DNA of 44,187 nucleotides from Pseudomonadota bacterium. Lineage in GTDB: Bacteria > Pseudomonadota > Gammaproteobacteria > Burkholderiales > Sulfuriferulaceae. The position numbers and the translations under genes were made by a program. The stretch's first letter is position 1; each line of letters starts with the position of its first letter. Below the pieces are notes generated by a model that saw only the letters and a program-made list of their open reading frames with translations, had not been told where the DNA came from and searched no databases. Below are positions 35,448 to 44,187 of the stretch, piece by piece. The DNA lies in contig JAJYHV010000042.1 in NCBI GenBank assembly GCA_021790515.1, positions 1 through 44,187 on the forward strand, in the 5' to 3' direction.

Positions 35448-36086
35448 TCAGGCTGCCAACGCGCGAGAAAAGCTGTCCAGCACGAGTTGCAATTCTTGCC
35501 TCTTCAGCTTGAGCGCCGCCTGATTCACCACCAGATGCGAGCTGATATCCATGACATCCGCCACCGACACCAGGCCATTCGCCTTGAGTGTACTGCCACT
35601 GCTGACCAAATCAACGATCACATCGGACAATTTGACCAAGGGCGCCAATTCCATCGAACCATACAATTTTATCAAGTCGATGTGCATGCTGCGTTCAGCG
35701 AAAAAATCACGTGCAATCGTCGGGTATTTCGTGGCTACGCGCAACCGCTGACCCAACCGGACCGCACGCGCATAATCAAATGCCGGATGCGCGGCCACCA
35801 TCATCTTGCAGCGGGCAATTTTCAAATCCATCGGTTGATACAAACCTTCCCCGCCATGCTCAATCAACACATCACGTCCGGCCACACCCAGATCTGCTGC
35901 CCCATGCTGCACATATACGGGCACATCGGTCGCGCGCAAAATCAGCAAACGAACATCCGGATGATTGGTATGGATAATCAGTTTACGGGATTTTTCCGGG
36001 TCCTCGCCCGCCACAATGCCCGCTTCCTGCAATAAAGGAACGGTTTCCTGAAAAATACGCCCTTTGGACAATGCAATGGTAATCAT
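35448..36086 (-). CDS. hisG: ATP phosphoribosyltransferase, short form
   Basis: The protein has 212 aa, the short HisG that needs the HisZ regulatory subunit. [12 protein letters not shown] start, [12 protein letters not shown] and the phosphoribosyl-binding [14 protein letters not shown] are present. First step of histidine synthesis. ATG at 36086 follows AAAGGG; a TTG five codons earlier is also open. It follows murA as in many betaproteobacteria, but hisD and the other his genes do not follow. Confidence 0.95.
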   Translation of the reverse strand: MITIALSKGRIFQETVPLLQEAGIVAGEDPEKSRKLIIHTNHPDVRLLILRATDVPVYVQHGAADLGVAGRDVLIEHGGEGLYQPMDLKIARCKMMVAAHPAFDYARAVRLGQRLRVATKYPTIARDFFAERSMHIDLIKLYGSMELAPLVKLSDVIVDLVSSGSTLKANGLVSVADVMDISSHLVVNQAALKLKRQELQLVLDSFSRALAA

Positions 36087-36096
36087 GTTGTTCCCT

Positions 36097-37612
<1,516 letters not shown>

Positions 37613-37628
37613 ACACATCTCTCCCCAT

Positions 37629-38384
37629 TCAATAACGCAATTTGTAACCACGTTGCAATAATATCAAGCAAATGGCCGACAACGCCAAAAAACATCCGAC
37701 TACCACGGGGAAGCCAACCGACAATGATACATCGCTCTGGCCAAAAAACCCATAGCGAAAGCCATCAATCATATAAAAAATCGGGTTGAACCGAGAGATA
37801 TCCAGCCAAAAAGGAGGCAAGCTGTGAATGGAATAAAATACGCCGGACAAAAAAGTCAGCGGCATGATAAGAAAATTCTGGAAGGCTGCCAATTGATCAA
37901 ACTTCTCTGACCAAATGCCGGCAATAATGCCCAACGCCCCAAGCATTCCACCGCCCAGAATGGCATACGCCAAACTCAGCAAAGGCATGGCAATATGCAC
38001 CGGTGTAAATAGCATCGTGCCAATCAGAACGCTTGCTCCCACGACCAGGCCACGCACCACTGCCGCCAAAAGATAAGCGAGAAAAAATTGCACGTAAGAA
38101 ATAGGTGGCAGCAGCACAAAAACGATATTGCCGGTGATCTTGGACTGAATCAGGCTGGACGAACTGTTGGCAAAGGCGTTTTGCAGCACTGACATCATCA
38201 CCAACCCCGGCACCAGAAAAGCAATATAACCCACACCCGGATATACACTGACATGATGTGACAATGCATGTGAAAAAATCATCAAATACAACAAGGCGGT
38301 AATCATCGGGGCAAGCACGGTCTGAAACGAAACCCGCCAGAAACGCAGTACTTCTTTATTGAACAGGGTTAAAAATCCAATCAT
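37629..38384 (-). CDS. ABC-2 type transporter permease
   Basis: The protein has 251 aa and six helices. Matches the YadH-like permeases, including FLSGVFYSIHSLPPFWLDIS and the C-terminal amphipathic end. The export substrate is unknown. It overlaps the ATPase gene by 4 bp (ATGA). Confidence 0.88.
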   Translation of the reverse strand: MIGFLTLFNKEVLRFWRVSFQTVLAPMITALLYLMIFSHALSHHVSVYPGVGYIAFLVPGLVMMSVLQNAFANSSSSLIQSKITGNIVFVLLPPISYVQFFLAYLLAAVVRGLVVGASVLIGTMLFTPVHIAMPLLSLAYAILGGGMLGALGIIAGIWSEKFDQLAAFQNFLIMPLTFLSGVFYSIHSLPPFWLDISRFNPIFYMIDGFRYGFFGQSDVSLSVGFPVVVGCFLALSAICLILLQRGYKLRY

Positions 38385-39286
38385 GTCCGCTCCATCATCT
38401 GTACAAAAACATCTTCCAGATCAGGACGATGCAAACTGACGTCTTCCAGAGACACACCTGCTGTACGTAAAACACACAACACCTGCTCCAACTCATCAGC
38501 CGAAGCCAGCGCGAGACAATAGCGTGCATTACCCAATGATTTTGCTCGTGACAGCAATTCGGGTGGCAAATGATCCGGATTGACAGCAATATGCAATTCC
38601 AGATCTCCGGCCGCTTTCAACAGGCTCGCGGTATCATCCAGCGCCACCAATTCGCCCAGTTTCAGCATCGCGATCCGTCGGCACAGATGTTGTGCTTCTT
38701 CCAGATAGTGCGTCGTCAGCACGATGGTGTGCCCTGTCTGATTGATTTCACGAATGAACTGCCATAGAGATTGCCGCAGCGCAACATCAACACCGGCTGT
38801 CGGTTCATCCAGAATGATGACCGGCGGCTTGTGCACCAGTGCCTGCGCCACCAGAACCCGACGTTTCATGCCACCTGACAAGGAACGCATGTTGCTGTCG
38901 GCTTTCGATAACAACTCCAGACGAGTCAGGATTTCGTCTATCCAGTCATCATTCCGGCGCAAACCAAAATAGCCGGACTGAATGCGCAAGGTTTCGCGTA
39001 CGGTAAAAAAGGGGTCATACGCCAATTCCTGCGGAACCACCCCCAGATGACGGCGCGCTGCGCGATAATCATGCTGCACGCAATGCCCCATGATCCGTGC
39101 CTCGCCAGTATCCGCTCGCGCCAACCCGGCCAAAATACTGATGAGCGTGGTTTTACCTGCGCCATTAGCGCCCAGCAAAGCAAAAAATTCGCCCTGCTCT
39201 ATGGTCAACGAGACATTTTTCAATGCCTGCAAGCCACCAAAACGCTTTGAGATGCGTTCAACCGAAATGGCAGGTACATTTTTCAT
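38381..39286 (-). CDS. ABC transporter ATP-binding protein
   Basis: The protein has 301 aa with Walker A GANGAGKTT, signature LSGGMKRRV, Walker B VIILDEPTAGVD and the switch histidine in LTTHYLEEA. YadG-like, pairing with the next gene. The start overlaps the mlaB stop (ATGA). Confidence 0.92.
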   Translation of the reverse strand: MKNVPAISVERISKRFGGLQALKNVSLTIEQGEFFALLGANGAGKTTLISILAGLARADTGEARIMGHCVQHDYRAARRHLGVVPQELAYDPFFTVRETLRIQSGYFGLRRNDDWIDEILTRLELLSKADSNMRSLSGGMKRRVLVAQALVHKPPVIILDEPTAGVDVALRQSLWQFIREINQTGHTIVLTTHYLEEAQHLCRRIAMLKLGELVALDDTASLLKAAGDLELHIAVNPDHLPPELLSRAKSLGNARYCLALASADELEQVLCVLRTAGVSLEDVSLHRPDLEDVFVQMMERT

Positions 39287-39561
39287 GAATGGTCGACAAA
39301 AAATCCGTCTACGCCATACAACCTTGCCAACGCCAGTAAATTGGTCGGAAAATCAACATAATGCAACGAAATACCGAGTTTTTTTGCTTCTCGCTGGCAA
39401 GAGAACAGTACTGCCAAGGCACTTGAATCGAGCTGTTGCACGTCAGAAAAATCCAGCACTTGTGCTCCTCCGGCACGCATCGCATCCAGCGCGTGCTCCA
39501 GCACACCGCGCGCTGTACCGACGGTTATTTCGGCAGGCAAATGAAATGTGCCGTCTGTCAT
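39283..39561 (-). CDS. mlaB: STAS-domain protein MlaB
   Basis: The protein has 92 aa from MTDGTFHLPAEITV. STAS core with DFSDVQQLDSSALAVLFSCQ. Cytosolic partner of the MlaF ATPase in the inner-membrane lipid transporter. The first Met after the mlaC stop is chosen; an open extension lies inside mlaC. Confidence 0.85.
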   Translation of the reverse strand: MTDGTFHLPAEITVGTARGVLEHALDAMRAGGAQVLDFSDVQQLDSSALAVLFSCQREAKKLGISLHYVDFPTNLLALARLYGVDGFFVDHS

Positions 39562-39562
39562 G

Positions 39563-40189
39563 TCATTTCTTGGGGGCATCAACATCTTGCTGATTGCGGG
39601 CAGTGAGCGTTCGCAACAAGCCTGCCACTCCTTCCTTATGGATTTCCGAACCAAATGCGCTGCGATAATTGGTGACCAGACTCACGCTATCGATACTCAC
39701 ATCATATACTTTCCATCCAGCCGCTGTTTTTTCCAGACTGTAATCGATGGGAATTGGCTGCGCTCCCGGTTGTTTGACCTGGGTCTGCACCGTCACGTCG
39801 GTACTCTCCGGTGCCATGCTGAATGGTTTGAATTCAATGGTCTGATTGTTAAATGCAGCCAGCGCACCGGCATACGTCCGCACCAGCAAGGTACGGAACT
39901 GCTGCACGAGCTGTTGTTGCTGTTGTGGTGTTGCCTGACGCCAATAACGCCCAATCGCCAGTTGTGTCATTTGTGCAAAATCAAAGTGCGGCAACACCTT
40001 GGCATCAATCATGCTGTAAAGTTTTTGCTTGTCCTGTGCAAATGTCGCCTTATCGCGCTTGAGAATACCGGTGACTTCCATGGTCGTATTCTTGACCAGC
40101 ACGTCGGGAGGAATATCGCTGGCTCTGGCTGAAGAAAACGTCAGCAAAAACAAAAACACATAACTACATCGCAAAAAAACTCGCAGCAT
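39563..40189 (-). CDS. mlaC: Periplasmic phospholipid-binding protein MlaC
   Basis: The protein has 208 aa with a signal peptide ending SSARA-S. The MlaC/Ttg2D fold is recognised from MIDAKVLPHFDFAQMTQLAI and QFRTLLVRTYAGAL. Shuttles phospholipids between the two membranes. A 45-bp gap separates it from the TolC-like gene. Confidence 0.92.
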   Translation of the reverse strand: MLRVFLRCSYVFLFLLTFSSARASDIPPDVLVKNTTMEVTGILKRDKATFAQDKQKLYSMIDAKVLPHFDFAQMTQLAIGRYWRQATPQQQQQLVQQFRTLLVRTYAGALAAFNNQTIEFKPFSMAPESTDVTVQTQVKQPGAQPIPIDYSLEKTAAGWKVYDVSIDSVSLVTNYRSAFGSEIHKEGVAGLLRTLTARNQQDVDAPKK

Positions 40190-40234
40190 GTTCCAATCCT
40201 TTACTCATAAAATCCACTGAAGCCAAAAAGAAAA

Positions 40235-41644
40235 TCAACGATTCTGCCCGGTCACCTTGTTCAGTTCGGCTACATCCAGATCATAATCGGCCACGGTCTG
40301 CAAATACTCTGCCTGAGTCAGCGCATAAGTCTTCAGGGCATCGGCAACCTTATCCGCCTTTTCCAGTCCCGCATTAAAATCCGCCAGTGCGGCAATCATC
40401 CAGCGCCGCCCAGCAGCGGATCCCTTTGCCAGTGCCAGTTGCGACTGATAATCTGCCTGCAAATGGTACCAGGCCTCTGACACCTCGAACGGAATGCCGG
40501 CCTGCGCAAACTGCGCCTTGTCATTCAATGCGTCGAGTTTCGCCTTTTCTTCCGCAATCTGTGCCGGTAACACACTGGCTTCCAGATCCCATTTCACACC
40601 AATGACCGGCGTCAATCCGACATTGTTGAACGGATCATACAGATACGGGTTATTCAACATGGTACGGTTGGATGCATAATTTGCCTCACCAATGATGCCG
40701 GCATAAATGTTCGGGTAAAGGCTGTCTTTTTTAGCCTGCACCAACGCACGCCGCGCTCGCAATCCTGCTTCAAGTTGCATCATTTCCGGGCGGTCAGCCA
40801 CCGCCAATGCCTTGAAATCGGGCAAGGTTCCTTTGGGAAACGGCACGGGAGCAAGACTATCGTCCGCCACTTCCAGATCGGTGTGAGGGTCAACGCCAGT
40901 CAGCAATTTCAATCCAGCCATGCTGATGTTTTCAACGGCAACCGCCTGTATGATATATTTTGACAACATCCCCTGCGCAGCTTGCAGCGCATACAAATCC
41001 GTCTGTTTGGATTGCCCATTGTCGGCAGCAAGATTGCTGTTTACCAGAGAAATCGCATCATTCAAATGCCCCTGCACGTCCTCCAGCAAACGACGCATGT
41101 CGCGTGCGGTCAAATAAGCGTACCACGCCCGTTTGACTTTTTTGATCATTTCCGCCTGGCGCAACAGCACTTCGCCATGCTGCACCTCGATATTCGCCTT
41201 TGCTGCTTCGCTGTATTCAGAAATTTTGCCAAAGGTATACAAGGGCTTGATGACGGCAAACTGCAATGAAGTCCAGTCCGACAAACCATCCGGCAATGGT
41301 CCGTCTGCCCGTGGCGTCGTGCCGCTGTAAGCACCACCCTGATAAAAACCGCCGTGTACGGCGGGCGCGAAACCCTCGAACATGTTGGCATCAAAAATCA
41401 GTCCGCGATGACCTTGCGCCTCTTCCAGCAAAGCCCTGGCTGCTTCGACCAAATCACGCTTTTCCTTGATGCTGGGATCGACATTCATGCACATCTGCAC
41501 GGCCTGATCAAGCGTAATGACCTGCGCTGACGCTATCTGCGGCAATACCCCCAGCGCACAACCTGCAACCAGCATCTGAATTCTTTTCACCATATTTTTC
41601 ATCACACGCCAATCTGGTTTGAATACAGTCCGACGTTTTTTCAT
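40235..41644 (-). CDS. TolC-family outer-membrane protein inside the mla operon
   Basis: The protein has 469 aa with an N-terminal signal peptide (cleavage likely after IASA) and two coiled helical/strand repeats of the outer membrane efflux family, e.g. LQFAVIKPLYTFGK and VIGVKWDLEAS. It forms trimeric channel-tunnels in relatives. It starts in an ATGA overlap with mlaD and has GGGAG before it, so it belongs to the operon. In several betaproteobacteria this slot holds mlaA (vacJ); no mlaA is in the window. A Met at 41602 is an alternative start. Confidence 0.88.
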   Translation of the reverse strand: MKKRRTVFKPDWRVMKNMVKRIQMLVAGCALGVLPQIASAQVITLDQAVQMCMNVDPSIKEKRDLVEAARALLEEAQGHRGLIFDANMFEGFAPAVHGGFYQGGAYSGTTPRADGPLPDGLSDWTSLQFAVIKPLYTFGKISEYSEAAKANIEVQHGEVLLRQAEMIKKVKRAWYAYLTARDMRRLLEDVQGHLNDAISLVNSNLAADNGQSKQTDLYALQAAQGMLSKYIIQAVAVENISMAGLKLLTGVDPHTDLEVADDSLAPVPFPKGTLPDFKALAVADRPEMMQLEAGLRARRALVQAKKDSLYPNIYAGIIGEANYASNRTMLNNPYLYDPFNNVGLTPVIGVKWDLEASVLPAQIAEEKAKLDALNDKAQFAQAGIPFEVSEAWYHLQADYQSQLALAKGSAAGRRWMIAALADFNAGLEKADKVADALKTYALTQAEYLQTVADYDLDVAELNKVTGQNR

Positions 41645-42174
41645 GGTTTCACTCCCGCAGCAGGAACGTTGCCTGGATTGGCTGCGTTGCCCGCATTACC
41701 TTGACTGGAACTATCCGCTGCCTTGTTATACAAAAACTGACTGATCAGGTTTTCCAGCACAACAGCCGACTGGGTAATACGTATCGTGTCACCATTCTTC
41801 AGATTATGGCTATCGCCACCCGCATCAAGTGCCACATACTGTTCACCCAGCAAACCAGACGTCATGATGGAAGCGGATGTATCTTTGGGAAACTGGTATT
41901 TGTCAGACAGGCGAAAATCCACCACTGCCTCAAACGTCTGGTTATCAAAATGAATATCACTCACCCTGCCCACGACGACACCCGCGCTTTTTATCGGCGA
42001 GCGCACCTTGAGGCCACCAATATTGTTAAAACTGGCCTTGACTGTATATGTTTTTCCCTGATCAAAACTGTCGGCGTTACTCACTTTGAGTGCCAGGGTA
42101 AACAACGCCGCCAAACCGATCGCCACAAACACGCCAACCCAGAAATCGAGCAGGGTTCTATCCATGAATGTCAT
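41641..42174 (-). CDS. mlaD: MCE-domain lipid carrier MlaD
   Basis: The protein has 177 aa with one N-terminal helix and an MCE domain: [20 protein letters not shown] and [20 protein letters not shown]. Forms the hexameric periplasmic ring on MlaFE. Ends in an Asn/Gly/Ala-rich tail. It overlaps mlaE and the TolC-like gene. Confidence 0.93.
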   Translation of the reverse strand: MTFMDRTLLDFWVGVFVAIGLAALFTLALKVSNADSFDQGKTYTVKASFNNIGGLKVRSPIKSAGVVVGRVSDIHFDNQTFEAVVDFRLSDKYQFPKDTSASIMTSGLLGEQYVALDAGGDSHNLKNGDTIRITQSAVVLENLISQFLYNKAADSSSQGNAGNAANPGNVPAAGVKP

Positions 42175-42959
42175 GCCCCTTTAAACATAAAAGCCGTCAA
42201 CACGAAATCCAGCGCCAGAATCGCCAAAGAAGATGTCACCACCGTTCTTGTCGTCGCGCGTGAAATACCCTCTGCCGTCGGCACTGCATCATACCCTTCA
42301 AACAAGGCAATAAGAGTGATGACAAAACCAAATACAACGCTTTTGATAATGCCATTTACCACATCATCACGAAGATCCACTGCGGACTGCATCTGTGACC
42401 AGAACGCACCATCATCCACACCCAGCAATCGCACACCAATCATGTAGCCGCCATAAATGCCGGTCATGGAAAAAATCGCTGCCAGCAACGGCATGGAAAT
42501 CACCCCACCCCAAAAACGCGGCGCGATGATACGCGCCATCGGATCAACCGCCATCATTTCCATGGCCTGCAATTGCTCCGTCGTCTTCATCAACCCTACC
42601 TCGGCCGTTATCGCCGAACCTGCCCTGCTGGCAAACAACAGAGCCGCCACCACCGGCCCCAGTTCGCGTACCAATGACAGCGCGACCAACACCCCCAATG
42701 ACTCTGCCGAGCCATACGTACGCAAAGTCTGGTAGCCTTGCAAACCCAGCACCATCCCGACAAACAGGCCGGAAACGACAATGATGATCAGCGATAACAC
42801 ACCGCTGGAATAAATCTCGCGCACAATGAGATGAAATCGCCGCCAACTGGTTCCCGAACGCCACAAAATCTGTAACAGAAAGCGGGTAGCGGTACCCAAT
42901 CGAGAGATGCCTTCCAGCGTGGCATGCCCCATCCGTACAAACGGGTTACCGGGTTTCAT
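42171..42959 (-). CDS. mlaE: Lipid-transport ABC permease MlaE
   Basis: The protein has 262 aa (MlaE/YrbE). Signature stretches [20 protein letters not shown] and [17 protein letters not shown]. Inner-membrane permease for phospholipid transport. ATGA overlaps on both sides. Confidence 0.95.
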   Translation of the reverse strand: MKPGNPFVRMGHATLEGISRLGTATRFLLQILWRSGTSWRRFHLIVREIYSSGVLSLIIIVVSGLFVGMVLGLQGYQTLRTYGSAESLGVLVALSLVRELGPVVAALLFASRAGSAITAEVGLMKTTEQLQAMEMMAVDPMARIIAPRFWGGVISMPLLAAIFSMTGIYGGYMIGVRLLGVDDGAFWSQMQSAVDLRDDVVNGIIKSVVFGFVITLIALFEGYDAVPTAEGISRATTRTVVTSSLAILALDFVLTAFMFKGA

Positions 42960-43786
42960 GCCTGCCCCATTCCAGCTTGCCTCATATCGGCAATCCCCAA
43001 ATCCTGCGCATAATCCGATGCGGGATAATGGAAAGGTACCGGGCCATCTTCCTCGGCATGCACGAATTGATGCACAAATGCCTGCTGTGACACCCGAATC
43101 TCTTCCGGCGTTCCTTCTGCTTCTACCTTGCCATTGGACACAAAATACACGTAATCCACAATTTTCAATGACTCTTCAATATCATGCGTCACCAAAATCG
43201 ACGTCAACCCCAACGCATCGTTCAAACGGCGGATCAAATTGCCGATGACCCCCATGGATATGGGATCAAGACCTGTAAATGGTTCGTCATACATCATCAG
43301 CATCGGGTCGAGTGCAATGGCTCGCGCCAACGCAGCGCGTCGCGCCATGCCACCCGATAATTCATAAGGCATTAATCGTTGCGCGCCGCGCAACCCGACT
43401 GCATGCAGCTTCATCAACACCAAATCGTGAATCATCTGCCCGGACAAATCGGTGTGCTCGCGCATCTGAAACGCCACGTTGTCAAATACGGTCAAATCGG
43501 TAAACAGTGCGCCAAACTGAAACAGCATGCCCATTTTGCGCCGCAAACGGTACAGCGCAGTATTGTCCAATTGCGCCACATTTTGCCCGCCAACCAGCAC
43601 TTCCCCCGCATTAGCGCGCAATTGCCCGCCAATCAGACGCAACAAGGTTGTCTTGCCACAACCGCTCCCGCCCATAATCGCCACGACTTTGCCGCGCGGC
43701 ACCTGCATGGAAATCTCCCGCAACACCGATCGGTTGCGGTAAGAAAAACTGACTCGGCGAATATCAACCAGATTTTCAGTGGACAC
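42956..43786 (-). CDS. mlaF: Lipid-transport ABC ATPase MlaF
   Basis: The protein has 276 aa from a GTG giving [14 protein letters not shown], which aligns with the MlaF N-terminus. Walker [10 protein letters not shown], signature ELSGGMARR and Walker B LMMYDEP. A TTG at 43846 is open but would overlap the -35 element of the promoter at 43818-43846, so the GTG is preferred. Heads the long mla-murA-hisG operon. Confidence 0.92.
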   Translation of the reverse strand: MSTENLVDIRRVSFSYRNRSVLREISMQVPRGKVVAIMGGSGCGKTTLLRLIGGQLRANAGEVLVGGQNVAQLDNTALYRLRRKMGMLFQFGALFTDLTVFDNVAFQMREHTDLSGQMIHDLVLMKLHAVGLRGAQRLMPYELSGGMARRAALARAIALDPMLMMYDEPFTGLDPISMGVIGNLIRRLNDALGLTSILVTHDIEESLKIVDYVYFVSNGKVEAEGTPEEIRVSQQAFVHQFVHAEEDGPVPFHYPASDYAQDLGIADMRQAGMGQA

Positions 43787-43817
43787 GGAATAATGATGAG
43801 CAGTAAGAAACGTCCAC

Positions 43818-43846
43818 ATTCTAACGGCATTATCAGCAAATGACAA
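43818..43846 (-). promoter_or_regulatory. Sigma-70 promoter of the mla operon
   Basis: On the minus strand TTGTCA (43841-43846), a 17-bp spacer and TAGAAT (43818-43823) predict a start near 43811, about 25 bp before the mlaF GTG. Confidence 0.6.
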
Positions 43847-43907
43847 ATACTACGCATGTAAACAGTTTCGCCCGTTAATAGTTTTGTCGAGCCCATGGAA
43901 TTGTTGA

Positions 43908-44187
43908 GGAAGCGCTGATTAACTCCTCCACGAGGAGCAAAGCAGACCAAATTGCGATGATCGCGAGACGAACGACGAAGGCCGTAGCCGGGACTACGAT
44001 GCCAAGGAGATTGGCGAAGCGAGTGCGCAATTTGGTTGCAACCGCCACGTTGAAAACGTGCAAAACATGCACGGCGGGACGGGGCTTGGCGGGCGAACTG
44101 CCGCGTTGCACCGCTTGTCAAGGCTATTTCTTGGGTACTGACCCAAGGGAGAATAACCCTTGACTGCCCGTCGCGCCTTGCATTTCA
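43908..44187. repeat. Small terminal-inverted-repeat element, copy 2, cut by the window edge
   Basis: It begins GGAAGCGCTGATT (43908-43920), the exact inverse of the right end of copy 1 (34349-34361). About 210 bp then match copy 1 with scattered changes, including the CTCCTC/GAGGAG and CGTGCA/TGCACG hairpins. The tail after about 44126 diverges, though CTTGTCAAGG and GCGCCTTGCA are shared. The right end lies outside the window. Confidence 0.7.

Noticed and set aside
43875-44111. Minus frames in both small repeat copies giving similar proteins (PRPAVHVLH...ALLLVEELIS)
   Set aside because: Similarity follows from DNA repeat identity; differences include many amino-acid changes and no frame has a ribosome site. 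A coding role cannot be excluded but is not supported.

Overview
The window reads as a betaproteobacterial chromosome, probably a chemolithoautotroph near Nitrosomonadales/Gallionellales. The evidence is synteny and gene content: fmdB-DUF502-aspS; ribE-ribBA-ribH-nusB-thiL-pgpA-pncC-recA-recX; mla genes followed by an ABC exporter, bolA/ibaG, murA and hisG; and a DabA-DabB inorganic-carbon pump. This placement is inference; no rRNA or other taxonomic marker is present.

Layout. (1) 1-3349: a Dnr/FNR-type regulator and a NicO-like membrane protein (+) diverge from a three-gene minus operon: a short COX1-like four-helix protein, a GcvH-like lipoyl carrier and a thioredoxin/COX1-like fusion. The operon has a textbook class II FNR/Dnr promoter at its head and a rho-independent terminator at its tail. 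(2) 3371-9121: a 5.75-kb defective Tn3-family transposon bounded by 38-bp inverted repeats (35/38 identical) and an imperfect 5-bp target duplication. It carries an atypical NRAMP transporter, a truncated CDF transporter, a broken RelE/XRE toxin-antitoxin operon, an intact MNT/HEPN pair with a lipoprotein metallopeptidase, a serine resolvase, a second unrelated Tn21-type terminal repeat and only the C-terminal end of the transposase. It landed exactly at the -35 element of the apparent heat-shock promoter of htpG. (3) 9196-28612: housekeeping genes: htpG, recX/recA, riboflavin genes, yebC, a rhodanese, uvrD, murJ, ppx, a cytochrome b561 facing a cytochrome c, fmdB and aspS. (4) 28733-33851: dabB-dabA plus a downstream DUF6671-like gene. 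(5) 33852-34361: a control region, a solitary Tn3-type terminal repeat and a small terminal-inverted-repeat element, a second copy of which lies at the right edge of the window. (6) 34362-43786: a long, tightly overlapping minus operon for envelope lipid transport (mlaF-E-D, a TolC-like protein where mlaA is often found, mlaC, mlaB), an ABC-2 exporter, ibaG, murA, hisG and a family-9 glycosyltransferase.

How the parts fit: DabAB would supply bicarbonate for CO2 fixation. The Dnr cassette looks like a low-oxygen or NO-responsive redox module with a lipoyl protein, possibly linked to sulfur chemistry. The mla/TolC/murA block serves the envelope. The most promising leads are the Dnr-controlled lipoyl/thioredoxin/COX1-like cassette, the TolC-in-mla arrangement, the DUF6671-DAB association, the transposon at the htpG promoter, and a recurrent 13-bp tandem-duplication pattern at four separate non-coding loci.
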